Shown here: positions 33,584 to 42,332 of the stretch, piece after piece
How the letters are laid out: every line of letters begins with the position of its first letter
Numbering within the stretch: the first letter of the stretch is position 1
From: Gammaproteobacteria bacterium
GTDB lineage: Bacteria; Pseudomonadota; Gammaproteobacteria; Burkholderiales; Burkholderiaceae_D
NCBI GenBank assembly: GCA_903970185.1
Contig: CAJCIC010000101.1
Location: 1 to 47,185 of the forward strand
Direction of reading: 5' to 3'
Length of the DNA: 47,185 nucleotides
The notes under the pieces: model-generated
What the model was told of the DNA's origin: nothing
What the model saw: only the letters and a program-made list of their open reading frames with translations
The model's database searches: none
Position numbers and translations under genes: made by a program

Positions 33584-35140
33584 CTAGCCCATCCTCTCCT
33601 TGAGGTGTTCAGCCACGCGCAGCGCATTGGCAATGATCGTCAGCGTCGGGTTGACGGCACCGCACGACGGAAAGAAGCTGGCGTCGACGACATAGAGATT
33701 GTCGAGCTCGTGCGCCTTGCAATGGATGTCAAGCACCGACGTGGCTGGGTCACGGCCAAAGCGCAGCGTGCCGTTCTGGTGCGCGGTGCCACCAATCGGG
33801 ATTCCCTGGCCCAGATAAAGGTGATGGGGCAACAGGTGCGGGTGGAAATCCAGGTGGGCTAGCATGTCACGCAATTTCTGCTGCAGTCGACGATGGCCTT
33901 CCATGTTGTTTTCGGTGAGCGACAACACGATGTCGCCATTCGAATCGAGGCTCACCCGGTTGTTGGGATCGGGCAGGTCTTCGCTGGTTAACCAGAAATC
34001 GACCGAATGCGTCGCCATCCCCTGAAACAGCGCCTGCGGTTTGAGCAGCAGCCATCCTGGTGCTTCTGACATGATGGTTGGCCCATGCGTCTTGCCAAGC
34101 AGCTGGATGTGTCCGAGCGGAAAATCGAAGTCATCGGCGCCGAAGTAGAAGTCGTTAAGCGCCATGGTTTTCTGGAACACGGTCGGATTGGCTTCGCGGC
34201 CGATGGCCATGAATGCCGAGTTGTTGTGGCGCATGTAATTGCGCCCGACCTGGTCCGAAGCATTTGCAAGTCCGCTTGGGTGCGCGCCGTTCCGTGAGCG
34301 CAACAGAAGCGCGGCCGAATTGATTGCGCCGCAGGACACGACGACCAGAGCCGCGCTGAAGCGAACCTCTTCGCCATCCTTTTGCGCCACCACCTGGTGC
34401 ACGCGCTTGCCCGAGGCATCGGTTTCAAGACGCGTGACGAGCGTCTCCGTGAATAGCGTCACATTCTCCGATTGCAGCGCCCGGTCAACGCAGATCACCT
34501 GCGCATCCGCCTTGCCGTTGACGAGGCAAGGATAGCCGTCAAAGGCATCACAGCGCACGCAGCGGCTGCTCGCATCGACGCCTGCGTCTGATTCGTCAAG
34601 CAATATGCCCAGGGGCAGCGGGAACGGATGATGGCCAAGTGCTTTCAGGCCGTCGTAGAGCTTTTGGATCCGTGGCTCGTGACGAACCGGTGGATAGAGA
34701 TAGGGCTTGCTCGCTGGCGGCTCCGTCGGGTCGATGCCATGCTCGCCGTGCACCTGGTACAGATGTTCGGCCTGAACATAAAACGGCTCGAATTCCTGGT
34801 AGTCAAGCGGCCACGCCGGCGATGTTCCGCCATGGTGACGCTGCACGCCAAAATCCTCGGCGCGCAGCCGGAATAGCGCAGCCCCATACACCTTGGTGTT
34901 GCCGCCGACGTAGTAGTGGATGCCCGGGCGAAACGGCTTGCCATGTTCGTCGTGCCAGATTTCTGCCGCCTGGTAGCGGGCATCGACGAAGACCGCCCTG
35001 GGATCCCAATTTTCGCGTTCGCGCTTGAGGTACGGTCCGCGTTCGATGATGAGAATGCGCTTGCCGGTAGGGGCCAGCGCGTAGGCAAGTGTGCCGCCAC
35101 CGGCGCCACTGCCGATGATGATGATGTCGTAGTTATCCAT
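33584..35140 (-). CDS. GMC-family FAD-dependent oxidoreductase
   Basis: A 518-residue flavoenzyme. The dinucleotide motif IIIGSGAGGGTLAYAL is at the N-terminus, with the acidic residue in IIERG closing the Rossmann beta-alpha-beta. YYVGGNTKVYGAALFRLR follows, and GTAHQNG plus the C-terminal DASFFPSCGAVNPTLTIIANALRVAEHL forms the GMC_C active-site region. Relatives oxidise alcohols such as choline, glucose, sorbose or sterols. A CVRC-x8-CLVNGKAD segment near residues 200-220 is typical of the bacterial subgroup. There is no signal peptide. The start is ATG 35140, with only a weak ribosome site. Confidence 0.9.
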   Translation of the reverse strand: MDNYDIIIIGSGAGGGTLAYALAPTGKRILIIERGPYLKRERENWDPRAVFVDARYQAAEIWHDEHGKPFRPGIHYYVGGNTKVYGAALFRLRAEDFGVQRHHGGTSPAWPLDYQEFEPFYVQAEHLYQVHGEHGIDPTEPPASKPYLYPPVRHEPRIQKLYDGLKALGHHPFPLPLGILLDESDAGVDASSRCVRCDAFDGYPCLVNGKADAQVICVDRALQSENVTLFTETLVTRLETDASGKRVHQVVAQKDGEEVRFSAALVVVSCGAINSAALLLRSRNGAHPSGLANASDQVGRNYMRHNNSAFMAIGREANPTVFQKTMALNDFYFGADDFDFPLGHIQLLGKTHGPTIMSEAPGWLLLKPQALFQGMATHSVDFWLTSEDLPDPNNRVSLDSNGDIVLSLTENNMEGHRRLQQKLRDMLAHLDFHPHLLPHHLYLGQGIPIGGTAHQNGTLRFGRDPATSVLDIHCKAHELDNLYVVDASFFPSCGAVNPTLTIIANALRVAEHLKERMG

Positions 35141-35289
35141 GGCGCGACCCGGTGATGAGTGGCAACGCCAAATGCTTCGGTGAGATACTCGTCTCATCGG
35201 CTACCAGGGGGCGCGAGCCCGGGTCGGCAGGATCCGCAAGGAAGCCCGCCGCCTGCTGGCCCTTGCAACACTTTGCGAGGATCGATTGC

Positions 35290-35526
35290 ATGGACAGAAC
35301 CCAGTTCCGCTTGCGCGAAGAATGGGTTGCGCTTGACGATTTGCTCAAGGCCAGCGGCCTTGCGCCAAGCGGCGGCGCGGCCAAGGCCCTGATCGCTTCC
35401 GGTGCGGTCATGCTCGATGGCCAGATCGAGACGCGCAAGACCAAGAAGGTACGCGCGGGCCAAACCGTAGCCACCGGTGAGGCGATCATTGATGTCCTGG
35501 CTTCGGCTTCTTCGCTGCCGCCATGA
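35290..35526 (+). CDS. Small S4-domain RNA-binding protein (YbcJ-like)
   Basis: A 78-residue protein that is almost entirely one S4 domain: FRLREEWVALDDLLKASGLAPSGGAAKALIASGAVMLDGQIETRKTKKVRAGQ-type alpha-L RNA-binding fold. It is close in length to E. coli YbcJ (about 70 residues), an RNA-binding protein of unclear role. The ATG at 35290 has GAGG upstream. Its last 41 bases overlap the end of the convergent sedolisin gene. Confidence 0.85.
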   Translation: MDRTQFRLREEWVALDDLLKASGLAPSGGAAKALIASGAVMLDGQIETRKTKKVRAGQTVATGEAIIDVLASASSLPP

Positions 35527-37024
35527 GCTTGGCAAGCGCTGCGCCGTTGGGGCTGCCAAGCCCGGTACAGGCGTCCCAGCCGACGCTCGCTGTATAGCCG
35601 TTGTTGTTGCCCTGGGTGATGTCGTTGCACGATGACGGCGACGCATACAAGAAGGGTGCGAGAAAGGACGCGGTGCCGGCGCCCGAACTTCTTAGCCGTG
35701 CAATCAGCCCTGCCCAAAGCGGAGCAACCGCGCTTGTGCCGCCAATCACCATGGTTTCGCCATCAACCCGGACCTGGTAGCCGGTTTCGGGATCGGCATT
35801 GCCGGCCACGTCAGGCACGCCGCGCATCGAGAGCGGCGAGCTTTGTCCTGAAGTCGGCCTTGCCATCAGGCCATCCTGGTAGGCCGGCAAGGCGAACACC
35901 GTGCTGATGCCGCCTCCCGTCGCGCCGCCGCCACTGCCATCGTTCCATACCGTCTCCTCAGAGGCGGAAAGCGATGTGCCGCCGCAGGCAAGTGCATGCG
36001 GACTGGATGCCGGAAAATCCACGTGCAGCCCTCTGCTGACGCCGTCGCTTGCGCCATTGTCACCTGCAGCGACGCAAACCGTAACGCCGATGGCGGCGGC
36101 ATCGGCGATGGCCTGATCCATCGCCTGCATGGCGCTTGCGCTCCACGACGACTCCGGTCCGCCCCAGCTGATCGAGATCACGTCGGGGTGTTCGGTCGCA
36201 TCGTGCACTGCCGTCGTGATGGCGTTCAGAAAGCCGGCATCGGTGTTCGGCGCGAAGTAGACCGCGATCGTCGAGGCCGGAGCAAGGGCTCCTGCGACCT
36301 CGATATCGAGCATGACTTCACCATCGGGACCATCGGCGCTGCCGGTGGGCGTGTTGGTAGCGCCATCAACGGAGATCGCGGTGACCTTGGGCGGGGTTAG
36401 GCCTAGCGAGGCGAAGTAAGCGGAAAGATCGGCCGGTGCAAAGCCTCCGCCAAGCTCGATGATGCCGATCGCTTGACCGTCGCCCGTGGCTGTACCAAGA
36501 CCGTAGCGCGCAGCGACTTGCAGCGGCGTATAGGAAATTGCAGCGCGCTTGGCAATGCGAAAATGCGTGCGTGCCTGCGGTGCGTTGGCAAGGCCAAGCA
36601 CGGCCATCACTGCGCTGCTGATTTCGGCGGGGAGGGTCAGGTCGGTCTCGAAGCTGCGAAACGTGCCGGCGTCGTGTGCGTAGTGGTAAAGCTTGATGCC
36701 GAACGCCTCTTCAAGGGCCGCCGCCTTGCCCGAGACCATCATGCGGCGCTCTTGCGGCGCGCTGTCAACGACAGCGAGCCCGGCCTTTTGCGCGAAGGCT
36801 GCCACCTGCGCAAGGTCCTGCGCTGAGGTGCCATAGCGGGCGCCAAGCGTGGCACGGTCAAGCGGTGCCTCTTCGCCCGACAGGATGCGAGTCAGCGTCG
36901 CCTCGAACTCGCTGGCATTCGCCCGTCGCAAGGCAAGCGTGACCTCGATGCGCTCCTCACGTGCAATCGGGCCCTGGCGCCTGAGATTCCTGAAGCCGCG
37001 GGCATTGGCGAGATTGGCTTGCAT
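35486..37024 (-). CDS. Sedolisin (S53) serine-carboxyl peptidase, kumamolisin-like
   Basis: A 512-residue pro-enzyme. Residues about 1-155 are the Pro-kumamolisin activation domain. The peptidase domain (about 160-500) has the full catalytic set: Glu236 and Asp240 in DGEVMLDIE, Asp322 (oxyanion) in AAGDNG and Ser431 in GGTSAVAPLWAGL. GGGISTVFALPAYQ is conserved, and a C-terminal calcium site fits CNDITQG and DACTGLGSPNG. As in kumamolisin, no signal peptide is visible. It should be an acid-active endopeptidase that matures itself. Its 3' end overlaps the S4 gene. Confidence 0.93.
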   Translation of the reverse strand: MQANLANARGFRNLRRQGPIAREERIEVTLALRRANASEFEATLTRILSGEEAPLDRATLGARYGTSAQDLAQVAAFAQKAGLAVVDSAPQERRMMVSGKAAALEEAFGIKLYHYAHDAGTFRSFETDLTLPAEISSAVMAVLGLANAPQARTHFRIAKRAAISYTPLQVAARYGLGTATGDGQAIGIIELGGGFAPADLSAYFASLGLTPPKVTAISVDGATNTPTGSADGPDGEVMLDIEVAGALAPASTIAVYFAPNTDAGFLNAITTAVHDATEHPDVISISWGGPESSWSASAMQAMDQAIADAAAIGVTVCVAAGDNGASDGVSRGLHVDFPASSPHALACGGTSLSASEETVWNDGSGGGATGGGISTVFALPAYQDGLMARPTSGQSSPLSMRGVPDVAGNADPETGYQVRVDGETMVIGGTSAVAPLWAGLIARLRSSGAGTASFLAPFLYASPSSCNDITQGNNNGYTASVGWDACTGLGSPNGAALAKLMAAAKKPKPGHQ

Positions 37025-37096
37025 GACAGTCTCCTTGAATGCAGCTCTTGCTAGCCTGCCACAGGGAAGCTCGGCAGGCGTTGCGGCTTGCGCATT

Positions 37097-38293
37097 TCAC
37101 TCGCCAAGAAATTCCGAGAACGCTTCAAGACCCTCGATATGGTCGGCGACAACCTTGACGATGACGGCAATCGGCACGGACAGCAATGCGCCCCACACGC
37201 CCCAGATCGTGCCGAACAGCAACAGTGAGAGGAAGACTGCGACCGTGTTCATGCGGGCCAGCCGGCCTGTCATCCATGTCGTTAGCAAGGTGCCGATGAA
37301 GGCCGCAATCAACACCGACACGCCGCTGACCAGCAGCGCCATGCCAAAAGTGCCGAACTGCGTGAAGGCGGCGACCCCCGTGGCCGCTGCGACGAGCAGC
37401 GGGCCGAAGTACGGGATCAGATGCAAGACCGCAGCAAGCAGCGCCCACGTGCCCGCATTTTGCAGGCCAAGAAAATGAAATGCCATCCAGGTAATCAGCC
37501 CCAGGCAGGCGTTGGTGACAAGCAGCATGACGAGGTAACGCTGCACGGTGCGGTTGATTTCGTCGAACATCTGTACCGTGATCTTCTTCTCGCTCAAGGT
37601 GCGTCCTGCGACCTTGACGAACTTGCGCTTGAACTTGTCTCCTGCCAAGAGCAGGAAGAAGACAAGGAAGATCACCATTGCGGTCTGGCCAAGCGCCTGC
37701 AGCACTTCGATGCCACCTGCCATCATGACGTCCTTGATGCGCAAGGTGGGCTGGGCGATCACGACCTGCGCGGCCCCGGGCTTTGCCGCCGTGGCGTCCG
37801 GACCTTCGGCTGCGGCCTGGACCGCTTCTGCTGCACGCCTGACCGTGCCAAGGCTTGAGCCACCGGTGAGCGACGAGCTGTCAAGCGCGTGGCTCGCGCC
37901 GGCCACCACCTGCGGGATCTGGCTCACGATCGATTCAGCCTGGCCGCGCAATTCGTACACGCCAAAGCCGCAGCCAAAGACAAAGGTCGAGAGCACCACA
38001 AACGCGCCGATGACGCGCGGCACGTGCCTGCGCTCGAGCATGTGCACGAGCGGATTGAGCGCGTAGGCGATGAGAACGGATACGACCAGCGGAATGACGA
38101 ATTTCGCGGAGAGCTGCAAGCTAAACAGCACCGCCAGGATGGCAAGGATGACAAGCGCCGATCCGCGTGCGTCGACCCTGAGGTTGGTCCGATCCTTTAC
38201 ACTCAGTGCCTTGGTCGGGGCATGCGTATCATCGTCTGCGAGCAAGCGTGTCTCCCTAAGTTCGTCACCCGACACGGATGTCGAACGGGCCAT
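37097..38293 (-). CDS. AI-2E family transporter (PerM/TqsA-like)
   Basis: A 398-residue membrane protein with N-terminal helices ALVILAILAVLFSLQLSAKFVIPLVVSVLIAYALNPLVHMLERR, a soluble middle part with an Ala/Pro-rich insertion (about 150-185), and a C-terminal helix block including NACLGLITWMAFHFLGL and LHLIPYFGPLL. The P-Y-x-GP motif is typical. Members include TqsA (AI-2 export) and Na+/H+ antiporters, so the name should not be read as proof of quorum-signal transport. The start at ATG 38293 is uncertain because an upstream in-frame start at 38308 exists. Confidence 0.88.
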   Translation of the reverse strand: MARSTSVSGDELRETRLLADDDTHAPTKALSVKDRTNLRVDARGSALVILAILAVLFSLQLSAKFVIPLVVSVLIAYALNPLVHMLERRHVPRVIGAFVVLSTFVFGCGFGVYELRGQAESIVSQIPQVVAGASHALDSSSLTGGSSLGTVRRAAEAVQAAAEGPDATAAKPGAAQVVIAQPTLRIKDVMMAGGIEVLQALGQTAMVIFLVFFLLLAGDKFKRKFVKVAGRTLSEKKITVQMFDEINRTVQRYLVMLLVTNACLGLITWMAFHFLGLQNAGTWALLAAVLHLIPYFGPLLVAAATGVAAFTQFGTFGMALLVSGVSVLIAAFIGTLLTTWMTGRLARMNTVAVFLSLLLFGTIWGVWGALLSVPIAVIVKVVADHIEGLEAFSEFLGE

Positions 38294-38332
38294 CCCGCAA
38301 ACCAGCACGCTGCGTGCCCAAGCCAGCGCTGC

Positions 38333-39097
38333 TCAGAACGAGCGCATCGCCGTGTCTTTTGCGCCCGTCTCGCGAAAGGTAACCACCAGGACGTCACGCT
38401 TGGCGCTGCGCTCGGGGTCGATCGGCTCGATCGCGGTGACGCCGTGAAAGACGCGATGATCGTCGAGCATGACCGCATCGAAGGGCGCAGTCAGCGTGAA
38501 GCTGCCGCGTGCCAGACCATCCTCGCCGCCGATCAGCGTCGTGCCGCTGGCGACGTTGTGACGCGCGACAAGCAGGACAAGAACGTAGTCAACACCGTCG
38601 CGGTGCATGCCCTCTGGCGTTGGCTTGCCAGGCTCGGTCGATGACGCCTCGATACGAAACTGGTGGACCTCGATCTCCCAGTCGCGAACTTTTGGCGCCA
38701 CCGCTGCGAAGGTGGCATGGCAGGTGAGCAAAATGCGCTCAAGCGTCGGCCCGCTCGCGATTTCATCGACGATCGGCTCATACCAGCGCTCGATACCCCC
38801 ATTGAGCGTGTTGTATGCGGGCGACTGATAATGCGCCCGGTGGGGCGCGCGCACGATGCGCTCACCCCGGGTTTCGAATACCGCGTGGCGCCGCCGCCGG
38901 TAGCGGCCCGCATCGGCCATGTAGGTATCCAGCGGCAACTCGTTCCAGCTGGATGCAAACGCAGCCCAGTCGGCAAGCGCCTTGCGGCCTCCAAGCAGCA
39001 CCAGCGTGTGGTTGGCGGGCAGGAACTGATATCCGGGCGTGTCGAGCGCTTCGATCAGATGATCGAAGGTCAATGATTCAAGGTCTTGCGAACACAT
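38333..39097 (-). CDS. 2OG-Fe(II) dioxygenase, PF10014 type (amino-acid hydroxylase-like)
   Basis: A 254-residue protein of the 2OG-Fe dioxygenase group that includes bacterial isoleucine 4-hydroxylase (IDO). The iron facial triad is readable as His165-x-Asp167 in GMHRDGVDY plus a distal His in DDHRVFHGVT (His218 preferred over His214). The C-terminal Arg in VVTFRE would bind 2-oxoglutarate. YQSPAYNTLNGGIERWYEPI is characteristic of this group. It probably hydroxylates a free aliphatic amino acid or similar small substrate. The ATG at 39097 is used. Confidence 0.85.
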   Translation of the reverse strand: MCSQDLESLTFDHLIEALDTPGYQFLPANHTLVLLGGRKALADWAAFASSWNELPLDTYMADAGRYRRRRHAVFETRGERIVRAPHRAHYQSPAYNTLNGGIERWYEPIVDEIASGPTLERILLTCHATFAAVAPKVRDWEIEVHQFRIEASSTEPGKPTPEGMHRDGVDYVLVLLVARHNVASGTTLIGGEDGLARGSFTLTAPFDAVMLDDHRVFHGVTAIEPIDPERSAKRDVLVVTFRETGAKDTAMRSF

Positions 39098-39220
39098 CGG
39101 AACGGGCTTTCCCAGTAGGTTGCAAGTGTAGTCCCAATCGCGAAGGAAAGTTTCGCGTCGGGCATGCGCCTTGCCAACAAGCGCTCACCGAATCGCAACC
39201 TGCATTCATTGGAGATCGAA

Positions 39221-39397
39221 ATGCTGAAATGGGCCCTCGTTTTCGCCGTGATATCGATTATCGCCGGCATCCTCGGCTTTACCGGCATCGCCGCCGGTGC
39301 TGCGGCCATCGCCAAGGTACTTTTCGCGGTGTTCCTCGTCATCTTCCTGATTCTCCTGCTTCTGGGCCTTACGGTTTTCAGAAGTATCGAGCGCTAG
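39221..39397 (+). CDS. DUF1328 small membrane protein (YtjA-like)
   Basis: A 58-residue protein of two hydrophobic helices separated by a Gly/Ala turn ([19 protein letters not shown]), the DUF1328 pattern. The ATG at 39221 follows GGAG. Members are stress-associated inner-membrane proteins of unknown function. The PNPOx-like gene follows after 9 bases and is probably co-transcribed. Confidence 0.9.
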   Translation: MLKWALVFAVISIIAGILGFTGIAAGAAAIAKVLFAVFLVIFLILLLLGLTVFRSIER

Positions 39398-39406
39398 GGC
39401 AGCGCC

Positions 39407-39907
39407 ATGGATGAGACACAGGCCTATGCCGAAGTCTGGCGCAAGATCCGCCCGATCAGATTCGCCATGCTGACTTGCCGCGACGCAAGCGGTGATCTGA
39501 CCAGCCGCCCGATGACCACCGTGCAGGATGATTTTTCCGGCGCGTTGTGGTTTTTCACCTCGCGCCGGGCGCCCGTGATTGCCGCGCACGACCGTGATGG
39601 CGCGGTCAACCTTGCCTACGCCGAACCCCGGGACGATGTCTACGTATCACTTTCCGGCACGGCGTCGATCGATCACGACCGCGAGCGCCGCAAGGCGCTT
39701 TGGAACGTGATGGTCAAGGCCTGGTTTCCACAAGGCATCGACGATCCGGACCTCGTGCTTTTGCGCGTTGATGTACACAGCGCCGAGTATTGGGATGTCA
39801 AAGAAAGCCGCGCCGTGCAGATGTTCAAGCTGACGCGCGCGATCCTCGCCGGGGAACGCCCGGAGTTGGGCGAACACGCGACGGTCTCACTCGGATCTGC
39901 CGCTTAA
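39407..39907 (+). CDS. Pyridoxamine-5'-phosphate-oxidase-like general stress protein
   Basis: A 166-residue FMN-binding split-barrel protein. RFAMLTCRDASGDLTSRPMTTVQDDFSGALWFFTSRRAP is the family core, and VNLAYAEPRDDVYVSLSGTASIDHDRERRKALWNVMVKAWFPQG is typical of the stress-protein-26 group. Members bind FMN or heme. The stop at 39907 is 8 bases from the end of the convergent GH15 gene. Confidence 0.88.
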   Translation: MDETQAYAEVWRKIRPIRFAMLTCRDASGDLTSRPMTTVQDDFSGALWFFTSRRAPVIAAHDRDGAVNLAYAEPRDDVYVSLSGTASIDHDRERRKALWNVMVKAWFPQGIDDPDLVLLRVDVHSAEYWDVKESRAVQMFKLTRAILAGERPELGEHATVSLGSAA

Positions 39908-39915
39908 GGCCTGGG

Positions 39916-41763
39916 CTACGTGGTTGCTTCGGGCGTCAACGGTGTGCCTGATGCCGCCGTCGTGGTCGTGCCAGGGCGCCTCGAGGAGCGCGCCACGGCC
40001 TCGCTGTTATTGAGGAAGAAGGCGCTATTGACCATGGACACATGGGTGAATGCCTGGGGAAAATTTCCGACCATGCGATGCGTCTTGAGGTCGTACTCTT
40101 CTGCAAACAAGCCGACGTCATTGGCAAGCGTTAACAGGTGGTCGTAGAGTTCTCGGGCCTCGTCCGAGCGCTTTTGCTGAACGAGGTTATCGACCATCCA
40201 GAAACTGCAGGCGAGGAACACGCCTTCGCCAGGTGGCAGGCCGTCATCGGTGATTTCAGTGCGGTAACGCATGACGAGGCCATCGACGGTCAGATCGCGC
40301 GCGATGGCCGCGATCGTGCCTTTGATGCGTTCGTCCTCCGGCGGCAGAAAACCGGTCAGCGGAATCAGCAGCGTGCTCGCATCAAGCGCGCTTGAGCCGT
40401 AACTCTGGACGAAGGCTCCAACCCTGCTGGAAAAGCCCTTTTCGCAGACATCCTTGTGAATCCTCTCGCGCAGGCTGTGCCAGCGCCTGGCCGGGCCATG
40501 CAGTCCAAGCGCTTCGAGATCCTGGATGGCGCGATCGACAGCGACCCAGGCCATGACCTTGGAGAGGGTGAAATGGCGGCGCTCGCCGCGCACCTCCCAC
40601 ATGCCTTCATCGGGCTGCTGCCAGATGCGCGCGAGATGATCGAGCACGATGCGCTGCATGCCCCAGGCATCGGGGTCTTCGGGCAGGCCGGCCTTGCGTG
40701 CCTGGTGGATGGCGTCCATCACCTCGCCATAGACGTCGAGCTGGAGCTGCCCGGCCGCGGCGTTGCCAATGCGCACCGGTGAGGAGTTTTCGTAGCCCTT
40801 GAGCCACGGCACGGTCCATTCGTCGAGGCGCTTCTCGCCGCCCACCCCGTACATGATCTGCAACTGCGCCGGACTTCCAGCGATCGCGCGCTGCAGCCAT
40901 GCGCGCCACGCCGTGGCTTCTTCGGTATAGCCGGCGTTCATCAGGGCGAGCAGCGTGAGCGTCGCATCGCGCAGCCAGCAATAGCGATAGTCCCAGTTGC
41001 GCTCGCCGCCGGGGTGTTCGGGCAGGGAGGTTGTCGGGGCGGCGACGATGCCGCCGGTTGGGGCATAGGTCAACGCCTTGAGCGTGATCAGCGAGCGGCC
41101 GACGCGTTCTGAGTATTTTCCAACGTCAGGCGAGCGGCTGGCCCAGCGCTGCCATTCCTCCCCGGTCTTCACCAGGAGCTCCTTTGCATCGACAATGCGA
41201 GGCGGCGGCAGATGCGATGCCCCATGGGTCAAGACGAAGGGCACCTGCTCGCCCTCGCTGACCGTGAATTCACTTAGCGTGCGCATCTGGGCACCGCGCA
41301 ACTGGGCAGGCGTGCGCAAGATCGCCATGTCGGGCCCGCAGATGGCACGCAGTCCGCCATCGGGCAGGCGGCTGACCCAGGGCACGGAACTGCCGTAGTC
41401 AAAGCGCAGGATCAGTTCCATGCGCATCGCCACCTTGCCGCGTTTGCCAACCACGATGCGCACCAGATTCGATGTTTCAGAGCGAATCGGCATGAAGTCC
41501 ACCAACGTCACCGCGCCGTCTTCCGTTTCGAAATCGGTCTCAAGAATCAGCGTGCCAGGGCGATAGTGGCGTCGTACCGAGACCGGCGGTGCACAGGGCG
41601 CAATGCCAAAGCAGCCGTTATCGGCATCACCCAGGAGCGCCGCAAAGCACGCGTTGGAATCGAATCGCGGCCAGCAAAGCCAGTCGATCGAACCGTTTTT
41701 GCCAACCAGCGCAGCGGTGTGGCAATCACCGATCAAGGCGTAGTCTTCGATGGGAAGAGACAT
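39916..41763 (-). CDS. Glycoside hydrolase family 15 (glucoamylase/trehalase)
   Basis: A 615-residue protein. IEDYALIGDCHTAALVGKNGSIDWLCWPRFDS opens the N-terminal beta-sandwich of bacterial GH15 enzymes, and the (alpha/alpha)6 barrel follows from about residue 240. NWDYRYCWLRDATLTL is the substrate-site signature. The general acid Glu is in EGMWE near 385 and the base Glu is in PGEGVFLACSFW near 512. It would release glucose from alpha-glucans or trehalose. No signal peptide is seen, so it is cytoplasmic. The ATG at 41763 is chosen because homology begins there. The last 30 residues are Thr/Ser-rich low complexity. Confidence 0.92.
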   Translation of the reverse strand: MSLPIEDYALIGDCHTAALVGKNGSIDWLCWPRFDSNACFAALLGDADNGCFGIAPCAPPVSVRRHYRPGTLILETDFETEDGAVTLVDFMPIRSETSNLVRIVVGKRGKVAMRMELILRFDYGSSVPWVSRLPDGGLRAICGPDMAILRTPAQLRGAQMRTLSEFTVSEGEQVPFVLTHGASHLPPPRIVDAKELLVKTGEEWQRWASRSPDVGKYSERVGRSLITLKALTYAPTGGIVAAPTTSLPEHPGGERNWDYRYCWLRDATLTLLALMNAGYTEEATAWRAWLQRAIAGSPAQLQIMYGVGGEKRLDEWTVPWLKGYENSSPVRIGNAAAGQLQLDVYGEVMDAIHQARKAGLPEDPDAWGMQRIVLDHLARIWQQPDEGMWEVRGERRHFTLSKVMAWVAVDRAIQDLEALGLHGPARRWHSLRERIHKDVCEKGFSSRVGAFVQSYGSSALDASTLLIPLTGFLPPEDERIKGTIAAIARDLTVDGLVMRYRTEITDDGLPPGEGVFLACSFWMVDNLVQQKRSDEARELYDHLLTLANDVGLFAEEYDLKTHRMVGNFPQAFTHVSMVNSAFFLNNSEAVARSSRRPGTTTTAASGTPLTPEATT

Positions 41764-42179
41764 CGTGTCTTTCTGCGTCGCTGTGGCGCTGGCCAAGGGG
41801 AGGGTTCTTCCAGCCGACAAGCAAGTCTGCGACCTGCCGCCTTGCCGCTCCAAAGGCGGGTTGTCACGGCCGCTTCGTCACGCGCTGCGCTGGGGGGCGA
41901 GTTTTACCTGTTTTGAACTATTGCCCGCGCATTTCCCGCCTGCGGGGGCCGCCTTTTGGCAACGCGCCAGGTCGATTTCTGTGGCCTGCGATACACCTGC
42001 CAAAGCGTCGGTCGCAAGACGCCTGGCGGTGGCAGAGTTCATGAAAAGACAGCGTTCGACATGCCCTTGTTTGCTGCCGCAGCCCGAGGGCAGGACCGGG
42101 GCGGGCACCTGGCTTGCGCTAGCTTTGACAACGCCTAAGAACGACTGGGACGGCGTTCACACCTGACCCGGAGAAAAAA
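41764..42179. other. Intergenic region without a supported gene
   Basis: These 416 bases separate the divergent GH15 and DUF3309 genes. Short frames on both strands (for example minus 41878-42108) show no signal peptide, domain or ribosome site. Promoters for both neighbours must lie here, and a TTGACA at 42125-42130 lacks a matching -10 box. Confidence 0.5.
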
Positions 42180-42332
42180 ATGGGACTGATTATTCTAATT
42201 ATTGTAATTTTGCTGCTGGTGGGTGCCGTGCCGAGCTGGCCTCACAGCCGCGGATGGGGCTATGGCCCAAGCGGCGGCCTCGGCCTGGTTCTGGTCATCG
42301 TGATTGTCCTATTGCTGATGGGCCGGATCTAG
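42180..42332 (+). CDS. DUF3309 small membrane protein
   Basis: A 50-residue protein with two hydrophobic segments joined by the hallmark PSWPHSRGWGYGPSGG loop, which identifies DUF3309. The ATG at 42180 follows CCGGAG at a spacing of about 7. The role is unknown; such proteins are frequent near stress genes, and the nearby DUF1328 and PNPOx-like genes fit that. The last 24 bases overlap the end of the convergent DUF6279 gene. Confidence 0.92.
   Translation: MGLIILIIVILLLVGAVPSWPHSRGWGYGPSGGLGLVLVIVIVLLLMGRI

Noticed and set aside
41878..42108. 76-codon minus-strand frame between GH15 and DUF3309
   Set aside because: No ribosome site, signal or domain, and its composition is typical of non-coding high-GC DNA.
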